Assembly (NCBI GenBank): GCA_004134985.1
Contig: REGQ01000036.1
Location: 1 to 56,793, forward strand
Source: Paenibacillaceae bacterium
GTDB taxonomy: Bacteria > Bacillota > Bacilli > Paenibacillales > Paenibacillaceae
Reading direction: 5' to 3'
Length of the DNA stretch: 56,793 nt
Part shown: positions 7,683 to 15,497 of the stretch, in pieces
Layout: each line of letters starts with the position of its first letter
How positions within the stretch are numbered: the first letter of the stretch is position 1
Translations under genes and position numbers: made by a program
Notes under the pieces: model-generated
Database searches by the model: none
What the model saw: only the letters and a program-made list of their open reading frames with translations
What the model was told of the DNA's origin: nothing

Positions 7683-9491
7683 TCACCGGCTTGCCGGAAA
7701 ATGCTGCGCCATGTAATGGCGAACCTCCGCCGCGCCATCCATATTCATGGCTGCCATAGCCATGTTCTGCAAACCTGCTGCCCCAAAGCGCTTCAACCCT
7801 TCGTCCAGCAATCCCCGGACAGCAGGAATTGCGGGGCTGCTTACGCTGAACTCGTCCAGCCCCATCCCAAGCAGCAGGGGGATGGCCGGCGGGTGGGCAG
7901 CCATCTCCCCACATAAGGCGACTGGACGGCCATATGCATGGGCCGCTTGAATGACACCGTGAATCAGCCGCAATACGGCTGGCTGGAGCGGGTCATGGAG
8001 ATCGCCGTTATGCGAAGAGGTGCGGCTGGCAGCCATTGTATATTGGAGGAGATCATTGGTGCCAATACTGAAAAAGTCCACTTCCGCAGCAAATCGGTCC
8101 GCCATGATGGCTGCGGCTGGCACCTCAATCATAATGCCCGCTTCAATCCCCGGATTAAATAAGATGTTCTCCTCGACAAGCGATATTTTGACTTCATCAA
8201 CAATGGTTTTGACTTGTCTCCATTCACTAAGCGCAGCAATCATCGGAAACAGCAGCTTCACGTTGCCGTAGGCGCTGGCGCGCAGCACCGCCCGCAATTG
8301 TGTGCGCAGCAGCTCTTGTCTTTGCAGTGAAATGCGTATGCCGCGATTGCCAAGAAACGGATTGTCTTCTTTCGCCATGCGCAAGGACGGCAATGGCTTG
8401 TCCCCACCAGCATCCATCGTGCGGATAATAATTGGCTGCCCAGGATGAAGAGCAACTGCAACAGCGCGATACGTTTCGAACTGCTCTTCTTCAGTTGGGA
8501 AATCGTTTCTGTCCATAAACAGAAATTCCGTGCGGAACAGCCCGATTCCGTCTGCGCAGCTTGCTTGAGCTGCTTCGGCTTCCCGTACGGAACCAATGTT
8601 GGCCATCAGCAGGGGAGGACGGTCGGTTGCGGTGCCTGTTTCGGATCGTATTGCTTTTCTAAGTGGTTCGGCCATTGCCTCTTTCTCGAATTTGTCAACC
8701 GTTGCCGCTGCGTCCAACTTCAACCTCTGCGCATGCGCTTTGTGTGCCAGGCTGATGCGATGCTGCGTGTGGTCTTCCATCAGGCTTGCGCCAGGATTTA
8801 CCGTAACCCGCCCGCTTGTCCCGTCCAGCAGGAGCAGTTCCCCCTGACGAATGTTAAGCAGCTGCCTGCCAATGCCCATGACGACAGGGATACCGATTGA
8901 GCGGGCAATGATCGCAAAGTGGGAATTCGCGCCCCCCGCGGCGGCGGCTACACCGGCAATGATTTGCGGATCAAGCTGGACTGCTTCGGATGGAAGCAGG
9001 TCGTCACAGATCAGAATAAGTGCCTTCTCCGCGCCAACCGCTTCCTGCACTCCGTTCTCACCTTCCAGTTCCCGAATGATGCGGCGGCCGACATCCTCAA
9101 TGTCCTTCGTTCTCTCCTGAAAGTAAGGGTCATCCAATTGCAGGATCGCTTGCACCGCTTCGGTGACCGCCTCCGCTACTGCTGCCTCGCAGGCATACAG
9201 ACTGCGTTCAATTTGGGCTCTGGCTTTGCCAACCAGCTCTGGATCTTGCAACAGGTACAATTGCAGTTCGATAATTTCAGCTTCTTCGCTGCGTTCTGCT
9301 GCGAGCAGATTCGAACATAGCTGTTCCAAAGCGGCTGCAGCGTTCATTACCGCCTTGTTAAGCCGCTCCAGCTCCGAAGGGACGAAGGACGGCTGAATGG
9401 TTGCAGCAATCGGCGGCAATGATGCCGCCCGAATATGATGCGCCCGCCCTAATGCAAGCCCGGCAGACGCGGCTGTTCCTTGGAACTGCAT
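7683..9491 (-). CDS. ptsI: PTS enzyme I (phosphoenolpyruvate-protein phosphotransferase)
   Basis: This 602-aa protein is full length for enzyme I, which moves phosphate from PEP to HPr. The phospho-histidine motif is GGANSHFAIIARS with His near residue 191, close to its usual position. The PEP-binding TIM barrel shows GIGLFRTEFLFM, the arginine-containing IIIRTMDAGGDK, GNRGIRISL and the late FSIGTNDLLQYTMA with CGEMA. The active-site cysteine is thus retained. The sequence around the phospho-His (GGANSHF against the usual GGRTSHS) is divergent, suggesting a second, operon-dedicated enzyme I rather than the housekeeping copy. It is the last gene of the five-gene PTS operon. Confidence 0.93.
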   Translation of the reverse strand: MQFQGTAASAGLALGRAHHIRAASLPPIAATIQPSFVPSELERLNKAVMNAAAALEQLCSNLLAAERSEEAEIIELQLYLLQDPELVGKARAQIERSLYACEAAVAEAVTEAVQAILQLDDPYFQERTKDIEDVGRRIIRELEGENGVQEAVGAEKALILICDDLLPSEAVQLDPQIIAGVAAAAGGANSHFAIIARSIGIPVVMGIGRQLLNIRQGELLLLDGTSGRVTVNPGASLMEDHTQHRISLAHKAHAQRLKLDAAATVDKFEKEAMAEPLRKAIRSETGTATDRPPLLMANIGSVREAEAAQASCADGIGLFRTEFLFMDRNDFPTEEEQFETYRAVAVALHPGQPIIIRTMDAGGDKPLPSLRMAKEDNPFLGNRGIRISLQRQELLRTQLRAVLRASAYGNVKLLFPMIAALSEWRQVKTIVDEVKISLVEENILFNPGIEAGIMIEVPAAAIMADRFAAEVDFFSIGTNDLLQYTMAASRTSSHNGDLHDPLQPAVLRLIHGVIQAAHAYGRPVALCGEMAAHPPAIPLLLGMGLDEFSVSSPAIPAVRGLLDEGLKRFGAAGLQNMAMAAMNMDGAAEVRHYMAQHFPASR

Positions 9492-9524
9492 AGCATAGCG
9501 CTCCTATCATTCGTAATGGCATCT

Positions 9525-9785
9525 TCATTTCAGTGATGGGCAAGTGAGTACGGCGCCGATGGCTTCCATAGCTGCCTCCGCATCCTGACCATCTGCGATG
9601 ACGACGATCTGATCGCCGAACCTGGCGCCAATGGAAATCATGTTAACCAGACTTTTTGCATTGTACGCATTCCCGTTTTTGACCAAATACGTATTACAGG
9701 GGTACTGGGCGGCTGCATCGACGATCTTGCGGGCTGGACGTGCATGAATGCCGGCCGGATTCATCACGGTGTACGTTTTTCTCAT
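9525..9785 (-). CDS. ptsH: HPr phosphocarrier protein
   Basis: The ATG at 9785 is preferred (86 aa): AGGAG lies eight bases upstream, and a possible GTG at 9794 overlaps that SD. The protein has the catalytic histidine at His14 in GIHARPA and a regulatory serine at Ser45 in AKSLVNM, the positions of His15 and Ser46 in typical HPr. Having His and not Gln separates it from Crh. The block after Ser45 (LVNMISIGA) differs from the usual IMGVMSLGI, so interaction with HPr kinase or CcpA may be altered. It lies between the EIICB and enzyme I genes, completing the phosphorelay. Confidence 0.92.
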   Translation of the reverse strand: MRKTYTVMNPAGIHARPARKIVDAAAQYPCNTYLVKNGNAYNAKSLVNMISIGARFGDQIVVIADGQDAEAAMEAIGAVLTCPSLK

Positions 9786-9796
9786 GATAAGCACTC

Positions 9797-11245
9797 CTAT
9801 AAAATCATTTTGATCTGATCTTTCAGCTTTTCCGACTCCATGCCGAATATGGCCTGTATGGAGCCCTTGCCGAGCCTGATAACCCCAAGCGCGCCGAGCT
9901 TCTTCAGCGCCTCCTCATTGACGAGGCTTTCATCATGCACAGACAAGCGCAGTCGGGTGATGCAAGCATCGATGCTCTGGATGTTGGCGGGGCCGCCAAG
10001 CGCTTCCGCTACGGCGACCGCTGTTTGTTCGTGCTTGCCTTGGCTGGCGGTAACCGGTTTGACCTCTATAGCCTCCACAGGTTCGCGGCCCGGCGTGAGT
10101 AAATTCAGCTTTAAGATCATGAATCGGAACAGGAAATAGTAAACAACCGCGAACAGAAGACCGAGCGGCACAATAAGCAGCGGGTTCGCAGCAAGCGGGT
10201 AATTAATGATATAGTCGATAAAACCGGCGGAAAAGCCGAACCCGTGGCGCACGCCCAGTTCAACGGCAATATAAGCGCTAAGACCGGTCAGCAGCGCATG
10301 AATGACGTACAGCAATGGCGCGGCGAACATGAATGCAAACTCAAGCGGCTCAGTAATGCCGGTCAGGAACGATGCCAGCGCAGCGCTGAGAAAAATCGAT
10401 GAAATCATTTTGCGTTTTTTTGCATGGGCAGTATTCACAATCGCCAAGGCTGCTGCAGGCAAGGCAAACATCATAATGGGAAAGAAACCGGCCATCAACA
10501 TGCCGGCCTCCGGGTCGCCTGCGAAGAAGCGATTCAGGTCGCCATGAAATATTTTGCCGGCGGGATTAACATAGGTGCCAATTTGAAACCAGGCAATGTT
10601 GTTGAGCACATGATGCAGGCCGAAGGGAATCAACAGCCGGTTGGTAGTTGTGTAGATGAGGGCGCCGATGCCGCCCAGGTCGATCACCCATCTGCCGAAG
10701 CTGTCAAGAGTGTGCTGGACAGGTCCCCAGATCATGCCAAGTCCAACCGCAATCACAATCATCGTAGCCGAGGTCACAATAGGTACAAATCGCTTGCCGG
10801 AGAAAAAACCGAGCCAATCCGGCAGCTTGATCTGATAATATCGCTTGTAAAAATACGAAGCGACAAGTCCCGACAAGATGCCGCCCAGCACGCCGGTGTT
10901 CAGTTCGCTGTCCATATGCTTCCAATCGGAAAATACAATGGGCATTTGCACCAGCACATAATTCAGCACGAGATGGCCAATGACGGCGGCCAGGGCGGCA
11001 ACGGCGTCTTTGCCGATGCCAATCCCGATGCTGATGGCAAAGATAAGAGGGAGATGATCAAAGATCGCCGATCCGCCCGCATCAAGAAACGGGGCAATAT
11101 AGCGATTCAGCCAGGCGCCGAAATCTCCAAGCCGAAAATCTTGTTCGTAATCGATATTGCCGAATCGGAGCAGAATCGAAGCCGCCGGCAGAACCGCAAC
11201 GGGCAGCATAAGCGACTTTCCGATTTTGTGCAGGATAGCGAGCAT
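9797..11245 (-). CDS. nagE: PTS EIICB transporter, N-acetylglucosamine (NagE-like) type
   Basis: This 482-aa membrane protein carries the glucose-superfamily EIIC domain (about residues 1-385, some ten hydrophobic segments) and a C-terminal EIIB domain with the phospho-cysteine in SIDACITRLRL (near residue 427). The stretch HGDLNRFFAGDPEAGMLMAG, then FFPIMMFALPAAALA and GITEPLEFAFMF, resembles NagE more than PtsG, so N-acetylglucosamine is the likeliest substrate. No EIIA domain is fused; it is supplied by the upstream gene, which ends 19 bases before this start. Substrate is inferred from the family and would need a transport test. Confidence 0.85.
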   Translation of the reverse strand: MLAILHKIGKSLMLPVAVLPAASILLRFGNIDYEQDFRLGDFGAWLNRYIAPFLDAGGSAIFDHLPLIFAISIGIGIGKDAVAALAAVIGHLVLNYVLVQMPIVFSDWKHMDSELNTGVLGGILSGLVASYFYKRYYQIKLPDWLGFFSGKRFVPIVTSATMIVIAVGLGMIWGPVQHTLDSFGRWVIDLGGIGALIYTTTNRLLIPFGLHHVLNNIAWFQIGTYVNPAGKIFHGDLNRFFAGDPEAGMLMAGFFPIMMFALPAAALAIVNTAHAKKRKMISSIFLSAALASFLTGITEPLEFAFMFAAPLLYVIHALLTGLSAYIAVELGVRHGFGFSAGFIDYIINYPLAANPLLIVPLGLLFAVVYYFLFRFMILKLNLLTPGREPVEAIEVKPVTASQGKHEQTAVAVAEALGGPANIQSIDACITRLRLSVHDESLVNEEALKKLGALGVIRLGKGSIQAIFGMESEKLKDQIKMIL

Positions 11246-11264
11246 GCTGTCATCTCTCCTTGGC

Positions 11265-11780
11265 TCAATGATCTTGCTTCAGAACGATGCGGAATACATC
11301 GGGCTCGGCCATGCGAACGCTGCGATATTCACAGTTGACCGCATCGATAAGCGGGTCTTTGATCGCGATGACAATGGCGAAGGGGGAATAGCCTGCTTGG
11401 CGAATAAAAGGAAGATCGAATTCCAGCAAGGGCTGGCCCTGTTCAATGGCTTCACCCGTTTTGACCAGCACTGTGAAGCCGCGGCCTTGCAATTCAACGG
11501 TATTCACCCCGATATGAATGAGAACTTGTATGCCGGAGGCATGTCTGATCAATACGGCATGCTTCGTATCGGCGATGTGACTGACGATGCCGTCGAAGGG
11601 CGATGCAGCATAGCCGCTGTCCGGATCAATGGCCAACCCTTCGCCAAGATAGCCTTGGGAGAAGGTTTCATCCGCGACCTCCTGAAGCGGAACTAGCCGA
11701 CCCGCAACCGGAGCTGCTGCGTCGATCTGGACAGAGCGGCGGATGCGTCCCATTTTTTTCTGTAACACCAGCTTTCTCAT
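11265..11780 (-). CDS. PTS EIIA component, glucose (Crr) type
   Basis: The 171-aa soluble protein is a single glucose-type EIIA domain. It shows the fold landmarks ASPFDGIVSHI, the helper histidine His74 (TKHAVLI) and the phosphorylated histidine His89 (VLIHIGVNTVELQGRGF), exactly 15 residues apart as in Crr. It should take phosphate from HPr and pass it to the EIIB cysteine of the next gene. It sits 15 bases after the antiterminator gene. Through HPr and EIIB it also sets the phosphorylation of the PRD antiterminator, so it is part of the switch as well as the transport chain. Confidence 0.9.
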   Translation of the reverse strand: MRKLVLQKKMGRIRRSVQIDAAAPVAGRLVPLQEVADETFSQGYLGEGLAIDPDSGYAASPFDGIVSHIADTKHAVLIRHASGIQVLIHIGVNTVELQGRGFTVLVKTGEAIEQGQPLLEFDLPFIRQAGYSPFAIVIAIKDPLIDAVNCEYRSVRMAEPDVFRIVLKQDH

Positions 11781-11795
11781 CCTCTCCTGTCGTAG

Positions 11796-12647
11796 CTATT
11801 GCACCTGGAACAAGCGGTGCATATGTATGGCCATGTAGCCGATTTCATCTTCAGAGATGGGGGCCTGGATATCCTCTTGAATGATCGCGGCAATGTCTGC
11901 AGCCAGCTTGTAGGCTTCGGGATGGTTGGCTTTAAGCTCTGTATTGATAGGGTTTATTACCTTTCGTCCAAGCATAAGCCTCTCCACGACAGCCCGCATG
12001 TGCATAACCAGTCTTATATAGTCCTGACTTGTCCGCTGCAGTGGAATGCCGCGGGCATGCTCAATAAATTCAACAATGTTGTTTAACAGCCCCCTGAGCT
12101 TCACCAGTTCGCCCACCGATGCTGTACCTACACAAGAATGGACATGAAGCGCCAAAAAGCCGACCTCGTCTTCGGGAACGGTAATGCCAAAGCTGCTGCT
12201 GATCATCAATGCGGCTTTGGTGGCAATTTCGTACTCCAGCGGGAAATTGATTCTGGTTTCATGGAGGAATGGATTGTTGATTTCCATGCCGTTGCGCAGT
12301 CGGTACAGCGCAAACTGAATATGGTTGGGGAGTGCAAAATATACCTTGGGCCGCACTGGCGTACATAAGTGTTCTTTCACGCTTTCAATAATTTTTTCGG
12401 AGATGAGGATCACTTCGGAATCGATATTTTCGACAAGTTCCTGAAATTGCTTGATCGGCTGTTCCTCGTCGAGACGATAACGCTTTTCGATTCTTGGATC
12501 GGCGGCATTAATCCACTCATCCCCCTTGGAAGCAAAACCGATGCCTTTGCCAAAAAGCACAAATTCGGTAGAAGTTTGCGGGTCCGTAGTCAGAATAACA
12601 TTATTGCCTACGACGCGGTCGATGCGTTGCCTTCCTTCCATGGCCAA
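11796..12647 (-). CDS. glcT: PRD-type RNA-binding antiterminator (BglG/GlcT family)
   Basis: The 283-aa protein has an N-terminal RNA-binding CAT domain (residues 1-60, VVGNNVILTT...VLFGKGIGF) and two PTS regulation domains with their four histidines in place: FALPNHIQFALYRL and FLALHVHS in PRD1, LVMHMRAVVERL and YMAIHMHRL in PRD2. AGGAGGGG lies seven bases before a TTG (12647), so TTG is the likely start; the ATG at 12641 is 13 bases from it. Family members bind RAT hairpins and stop terminators from forming; EIIB phosphorylation inactivates them when sugar is absent. Two matching RAT leaders lie just upstream, one for this operon and one for the divergent ABC operon. Confidence 0.92.
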   Translation of the reverse strand: MAMEGRQRIDRVVGNNVILTTDPQTSTEFVLFGKGIGFASKGDEWINAADPRIEKRYRLDEEQPIKQFQELVENIDSEVILISEKIIESVKEHLCTPVRPKVYFALPNHIQFALYRLRNGMEINNPFLHETRINFPLEYEIATKAALMISSSFGITVPEDEVGFLALHVHSCVGTASVGELVKLRGLLNNIVEFIEHARGIPLQRTSQDYIRLVMHMRAVVERLMLGRKVINPINTELKANHPEAYKLAADIAAIIQEDIQAPISEDEIGYMAIHMHRLFQVQ

Positions 12648-12675
12648 GGCTACCCCTCCTGAGCATTATTTGTAA

Positions 12676-12731
12676 GGAAAAAAAGAAAGACCGAAAATGC
12701 CAACTTCTGGTGGTGAAGTCAGCACTTTCGG
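12676..12731 (-). terminator. attenuator terminator of the PTS operon leader
   Basis: On the minus strand CCGAAAGTGCTGACTTC (ending at 12715) pairs with GAAGTTGGCATTTTCGG, giving a 17-bp stem with a few mismatches and a 7-base loop, followed by TCTTTCTTTTTTT. It lies between the promoter and the antiterminator gene and begins where the RAT hairpin ends. Confidence 0.85.
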
Positions 12732-12760
12732 CTCATGCCTAGATTTACTAGTAACACGCC
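12729..12760 (-). promoter_or_regulatory. RAT (ribonucleic antiterminator) of the PTS operon
   Basis: The minus strand reads GGC, GTGTTA, then a CTAG-TAAAT-CTAG inner hairpin, GCATGA, GCC. The outer GGC/GCC and inner CTAG/CTAG stems flank the asymmetric loop GTGTTA/GCATGA. From memory this loop is the same as in the GlcT target of the B. subtilis ptsG leader. Its 3' end overlaps the 5' arm of the terminator, so the two structures exclude each other. Confidence 0.85.
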
Positions 12761-12771
12761 TATAGTTTAAT

Positions 12772-12800
12772 ATGATATAATAGATAACGTTTACTGTCAA
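12772..12800 (-). promoter_or_regulatory. promoter of the PTS operon
   Basis: On the minus strand TTGACA (12795-12800) and TATCAT (12772-12777) are 17 bases apart, an excellent sigma-A match. Transcription would start near 12765, a few bases before the RAT hairpin. Confidence 0.75.
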
Positions 12801-12821
12801 TTTTAAAAAAGAGTCCTAAAA

Positions 12822-12836
12822 TTGAAAACGATGTCT
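12822..12836. promoter_or_regulatory. candidate CcpA cre site between the divergent operons
   Basis: TTGAAAACGATGTCT fits the relaxed cre pattern WTGNAANCGNWNNCW. It lies between the two divergent promoters, where CcpA with HPr-Ser-P could repress both. One pattern match only, so moderate confidence. Confidence 0.4.
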
Positions 12837-12865
12837 TTTTCATAAAACGTTAGAAAAAAGTATTG

Positions 12866-12894
12866 TTGACAATTTTGACCATTGGATCTATGCT
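12866..12894 (+). promoter_or_regulatory. promoter of the sugar ABC operon
   Basis: TTGACA at 12866-12871 and TATGCT at 12889-12894 are 17 bases apart. The start would fall near 12901, giving a leader of about 150 bases that contains the RAT-like hairpin and a terminator. Confidence 0.75.
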
Positions 12895-12919
12895 TTGATT
12901 AGCCGAATATGTAGGGAAA

Positions 12920-12951
12920 CATAACGTGCGACCGCAAGGGCATGAGTTATG
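12920..12951 (+). promoter_or_regulatory. RAT-like antiterminator hairpin in the ABC operon leader
   Basis: Outer stem CATAAC (12920-12925) pairs with GTTATG (12946-12951). Inside are GTGCGA, a CC-GCAA-GG stem with a GNRA tetraloop, and GCATGA. The internal loop GTGCGA/GCATGA differs from the PTS-side RAT (GTGTTA/GCATGA) at two bases only. It overlaps the terminator that starts at 12936, so the structures are mutually exclusive. Confidence 0.75.
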
Positions 12952-12991
12952 TAAGCAGTGTTGATGCTTACACAACTTGTGTCCTTTTTTT
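12936..12991 (+). terminator. attenuator terminator in the ABC operon leader
   Basis: AAGGGCATGAGTTATGTAAGC... (from 12936) pairs with the stretch beginning GCTTACACAACTTGTG (12966 on). Allowing G-U pairs, the stem is 21 positions long with one A-C mismatch and a 9-base loop, then a run of T (12985-12991). The 5' arm uses the 3' half of the RAT-like hairpin, the hallmark of protein-controlled antitermination. Confidence 0.85.
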
Positions 12992-13051
12992 GCATGCGGT
13001 ACAGCTGTGCCCTGCCGCTGAAGGCGATCAAATGGTGAAGGAGAGTTACGG

Positions 13052-14410
13052 ATGAGCATGAAAAAAACATTGGGGTATGTACTTGCAGTGCTGATGGTGT
13101 TCACGCTGGCTGCCTGCGGCAGCAGCGGTACAAATGAGGAAGCGCCGGCTATATCGAAGCCGAGCACCGAGCCGGCGGCGAAGAACGCCGACAAGGAAGA
13201 GGAAGCGAGCGGATTAACAGGGGAATTTGAAATTCAATACTTCGTTGGCGGTTACGGCGATGCCTGGTGGAAAGAGGTAATCGACGGCTTCCAGGCGGCG
13301 AACCCGGCGCTTGTGATCAAGCAGTCTGCAGGTTCGAACATTAATGAGCAAATGAGACCGCGCTGGATTCAAGGGGACCCGCCTGATGTTGTATTCATCG
13401 ACGGGGCGGGCTCCAATGAGCGCCAAATGATTGAAGATGATCAATTGCTTGATATTACGGAGTATGTTAACAACGCGACAAATACGGACGGCAAGAAATT
13501 GACCGATATTTTGATTGCACAGCCGACAGCGTATGAGGGTGGCAACAGCTTCACGCTTCCGCTTGTATTTGGATCATGGGGTCTTTTCTATGATAAAGCC
13601 TTGTTCGAGCAAAACGGATGGACCGCGCCGACCAATTGGAACGAGTTCGTTGCCGTCAGCGAGCAAATACAGGCTTCCGGCATCTCGGGTCTCATTCATA
13701 CCGGCGTATATCCGTATTACATTAACGGGGGCTTGCTGGATTCCGCAATGGTTGCGGCCAATGGCGGCGACAGCTCCATTCTGGTTAGCCAGGCAAATCT
13801 GGAAGAAGGCAGCTTCTCCAGCGACGCGGTTAAAAAAGCGCTAGGCCAAATCGGAGAGCTTGTTGACAAAGGTTTGATTGATAAAGGTGCAATTGCATTG
13901 AATCATACCGATTCCCAGGCGCAATGGCTGCAGCATAAAGCAGGCTTTATCCCGAATGGCCTGTGGCTGGAAAACGAAATGAAGAAGGACATTCCGGAAG
14001 GTTTTGAGTTTGGCTTTGTTCCGTCCGTCGCCCAGGACGCAGGACAGAACAGTATCGTCATTCCGTATACGAATACAATCGCTATTGCCAAAGACGCTAA
14101 AAACCCGGAAGCAGCGAAAGCCTTCATCGAGTACGCCTTCACTGAGGCAAATGCGGTGCGATGGGCCGAGCTGACCGGAGCGCTCATGAATGTGAAAGTT
14201 GATCTGTCGGGTACTTCTGCCAGCGAAGTTGTAAAGGATGCTATGGGTTTCTTCAATTCCGCTACAACTACGGTTGCCCAGGTTGCTGTTCTGAATGCTG
14301 ATGTTGAAAAGGCTAAACAGGACGCCACTGTTGCACTGACCGTCGGCAAAATTACGGCGGAGCAATGGATGAAGCAGTTGGAAGACGCGGCTGCCAAAGC
14401 GCGGAACTAA
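13052..14410 (+). CDS. sugar ABC transporter substrate-binding lipoprotein
   Basis: The 452-aa precursor has a lipoprotein signal (charged MSMKK, hydrophobic core, lipobox LAAC with Cys near residue 22) and then a family-1 carbohydrate-binding fold. AAGGAG lies eight bases before the ATG. It would sit on the outer face of the membrane and hand sugar to the two permeases that follow. The divergent NagE-like PTS suggests an amino sugar or chitobiose ligand, as in NgcE-type systems; that is inference. Its leader contains a RAT-like hairpin and terminator, so the PRD antiterminator probably controls it. Confidence 0.9.
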   Translation: MSMKKTLGYVLAVLMVFTLAACGSSGTNEEAPAISKPSTEPAAKNADKEEEASGLTGEFEIQYFVGGYGDAWWKEVIDGFQAANPALVIKQSAGSNINEQMRPRWIQGDPPDVVFIDGAGSNERQMIEDDQLLDITEYVNNATNTDGKKLTDILIAQPTAYEGGNSFTLPLVFGSWGLFYDKALFEQNGWTAPTNWNEFVAVSEQIQASGISGLIHTGVYPYYINGGLLDSAMVAANGGDSSILVSQANLEEGSFSSDAVKKALGQIGELVDKGLIDKGAIALNHTDSQAQWLQHKAGFIPNGLWLENEMKKDIPEGFEFGFVPSVAQDAGQNSIVIPYTNTIAIAKDAKNPEAAKAFIEYAFTEANAVRWAELTGALMNVKVDLSGTSASEVVKDAMGFFNSATTTVAQVAVLNADVEKAKQDATVALTVGKITAEQWMKQLEDAAAKARN

Positions 14411-14420
14411 TAGCCGAAGC

Positions 14421-14524
14421 CAATAGGGAGATTTTCTAGGGAAAACCATTAGGGAGATTCAATAGGGAAAGCCAATAGGTAAATCCAATAGGTAGACTCA
14501 ATAGGGAAAGCCAATAGGGGAAAA
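14421..14524 (+). repeat. eight 13-bp iterons between binding-protein and permease genes
   Basis: CAATAGG or a close variant begins at 14421, 14434, 14447, 14460, 14473, 14486, 14499 and 14512, exactly 13 bases apart. The consensus is about CAATAGGGARAKY; the second and third units are the most worn. The array lies in the 186-base gap inside the ABC operon, so it is transcribed. Confidence 0.85.
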
Positions 14525-14559
14525 GCACCGGGTATTACAGGGGCGTTAACCTATTGGCT
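14509..14559 (+). other. mRNA stem-loop formed by the last iteron and an inverted copy
   Basis: AGCCAATAGG (14509-14518) pairs perfectly with CCTATTGGCT (14550-14559) over a 31-base loop. Other iterons could compete for the same partner. Placed after the binding-protein gene, it could protect that part of the mRNA and raise binding protein over permease, as intercistronic stems do in other ABC operons. No U-tract. Confidence 0.6.
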
Positions 14560-14596
14560 GCCCCGTTCAACGTCAGAGAAAAGGAAGGGAAGCGCG

Positions 14597-15490
14597 ATGT
14601 CGCAACAAGCAAGACGCAATCTGTTTATCGTGGTGTTCCTGTTGCCCACATTTTTGTTTTTTTGCCTGTTTACGCTTTACCCGATTGCCAAAGGCATTCA
14701 TATTTCGCTGTTTTCCTGGTCAGGCGGCGCAAGAAAGATGGATTTCATCGGCCTCGGCAATTTCAAGGAACTGTTCCGTGATCCAATTATTTGGACAGCA
14801 ATCAAAAATGATTATTTTCTAGTAATCGGCAAAGTAATCGGCATCGCAGCGCTGGCTACCTTCTTTGCGGTTGCTGTCACACGGCTGAAAGCGGTGGGAA
14901 GCAGCATCTACCGGGTGCTTTTTTTTATTCCCAATGTCATTTCCGTTGTTGTTATCGGCGTGCTGTGGCGGTATGTCTACAATCCGAACATGGGTTTTCT
15001 CAATTCGTTTCTCTCTTTATTTCAGTCGGACAGGGTGCAAACGGCTTGGCTGGGAGAAGAAGGGACAGCGATGTGGTCGCTATTGTGGCCCTCCATCTGG
15101 GCAGGCATCGGGTTCTACATGATACTTTTGATTGCGGCGATTTTAAGCATCCCCGCTGAATTGTATGAAGCTGCTGAGCTGGACGGAGCATCACAGAATC
15201 GACAGTTCTGGTCGGTAACCTTGCCGCTGATTTGGAATCAAATCAAGGTGAGTGTGTTGCATATCGTGATGACGACGCTGAACGGTTCGTTTATTCTGGT
15301 CTGGATTATGACGGAAGGCGGCCCGTACAACTCCACCCAGGTTATGGGCTCATATTTGTATCAGATGGGATTCCGACAATATCACATGGGATATGCGGCT
15401 GCCATTGGCGTGTTGATTCTTGGACTGTCTCTGCTTACGACCGTGGTGCTTCAACGGTTGCTGAAGCGCGATCCGATTGAAATGGCTTGA
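14597..15490 (+). CDS. sugar ABC transporter permease (MalF/UgpA type)
   Basis: The 297-aa protein has six hydrophobic segments, the first at about residues 12-32 (FIVVFLLPTFLFFCLFTLYP). The cytoplasmic EAA loop reads YEAAELDGASQNRQFWSVTLPL, in which AxxDGAxxxQ..F..xTLP is the ATPase docking motif of MalF-type permeases. An AAGGAAGGGA-like SD precedes the ATG. It is the second gene of the RAT-controlled ABC operon. No ATPase gene is present in the operon, so a shared MsmX-like ATPase from elsewhere is expected. Confidence 0.9.
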   Translation: MSQQARRNLFIVVFLLPTFLFFCLFTLYPIAKGIHISLFSWSGGARKMDFIGLGNFKELFRDPIIWTAIKNDYFLVIGKVIGIAALATFFAVAVTRLKAVGSSIYRVLFFIPNVISVVVIGVLWRYVYNPNMGFLNSFLSLFQSDRVQTAWLGEEGTAMWSLLWPSIWAGIGFYMILLIAAILSIPAELYEAAELDGASQNRQFWSVTLPLIWNQIKVSVLHIVMTTLNGSFILVWIMTEGGPYNSTQVMGSYLYQMGFRQYHMGYAAAIGVLILGLSLLTTVVLQRLLKRDPIEMA

Positions 15491-15497
15491 GGGGTGA

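Noticed and set aside
12920-12991. Classical small-molecule riboswitch in the ABC leader
   Set aside because: It lacks conserved motifs of the classes I know, and the GTGNNA/GCATGA loop shared with the PTS leader fits a protein-bound RAT better.
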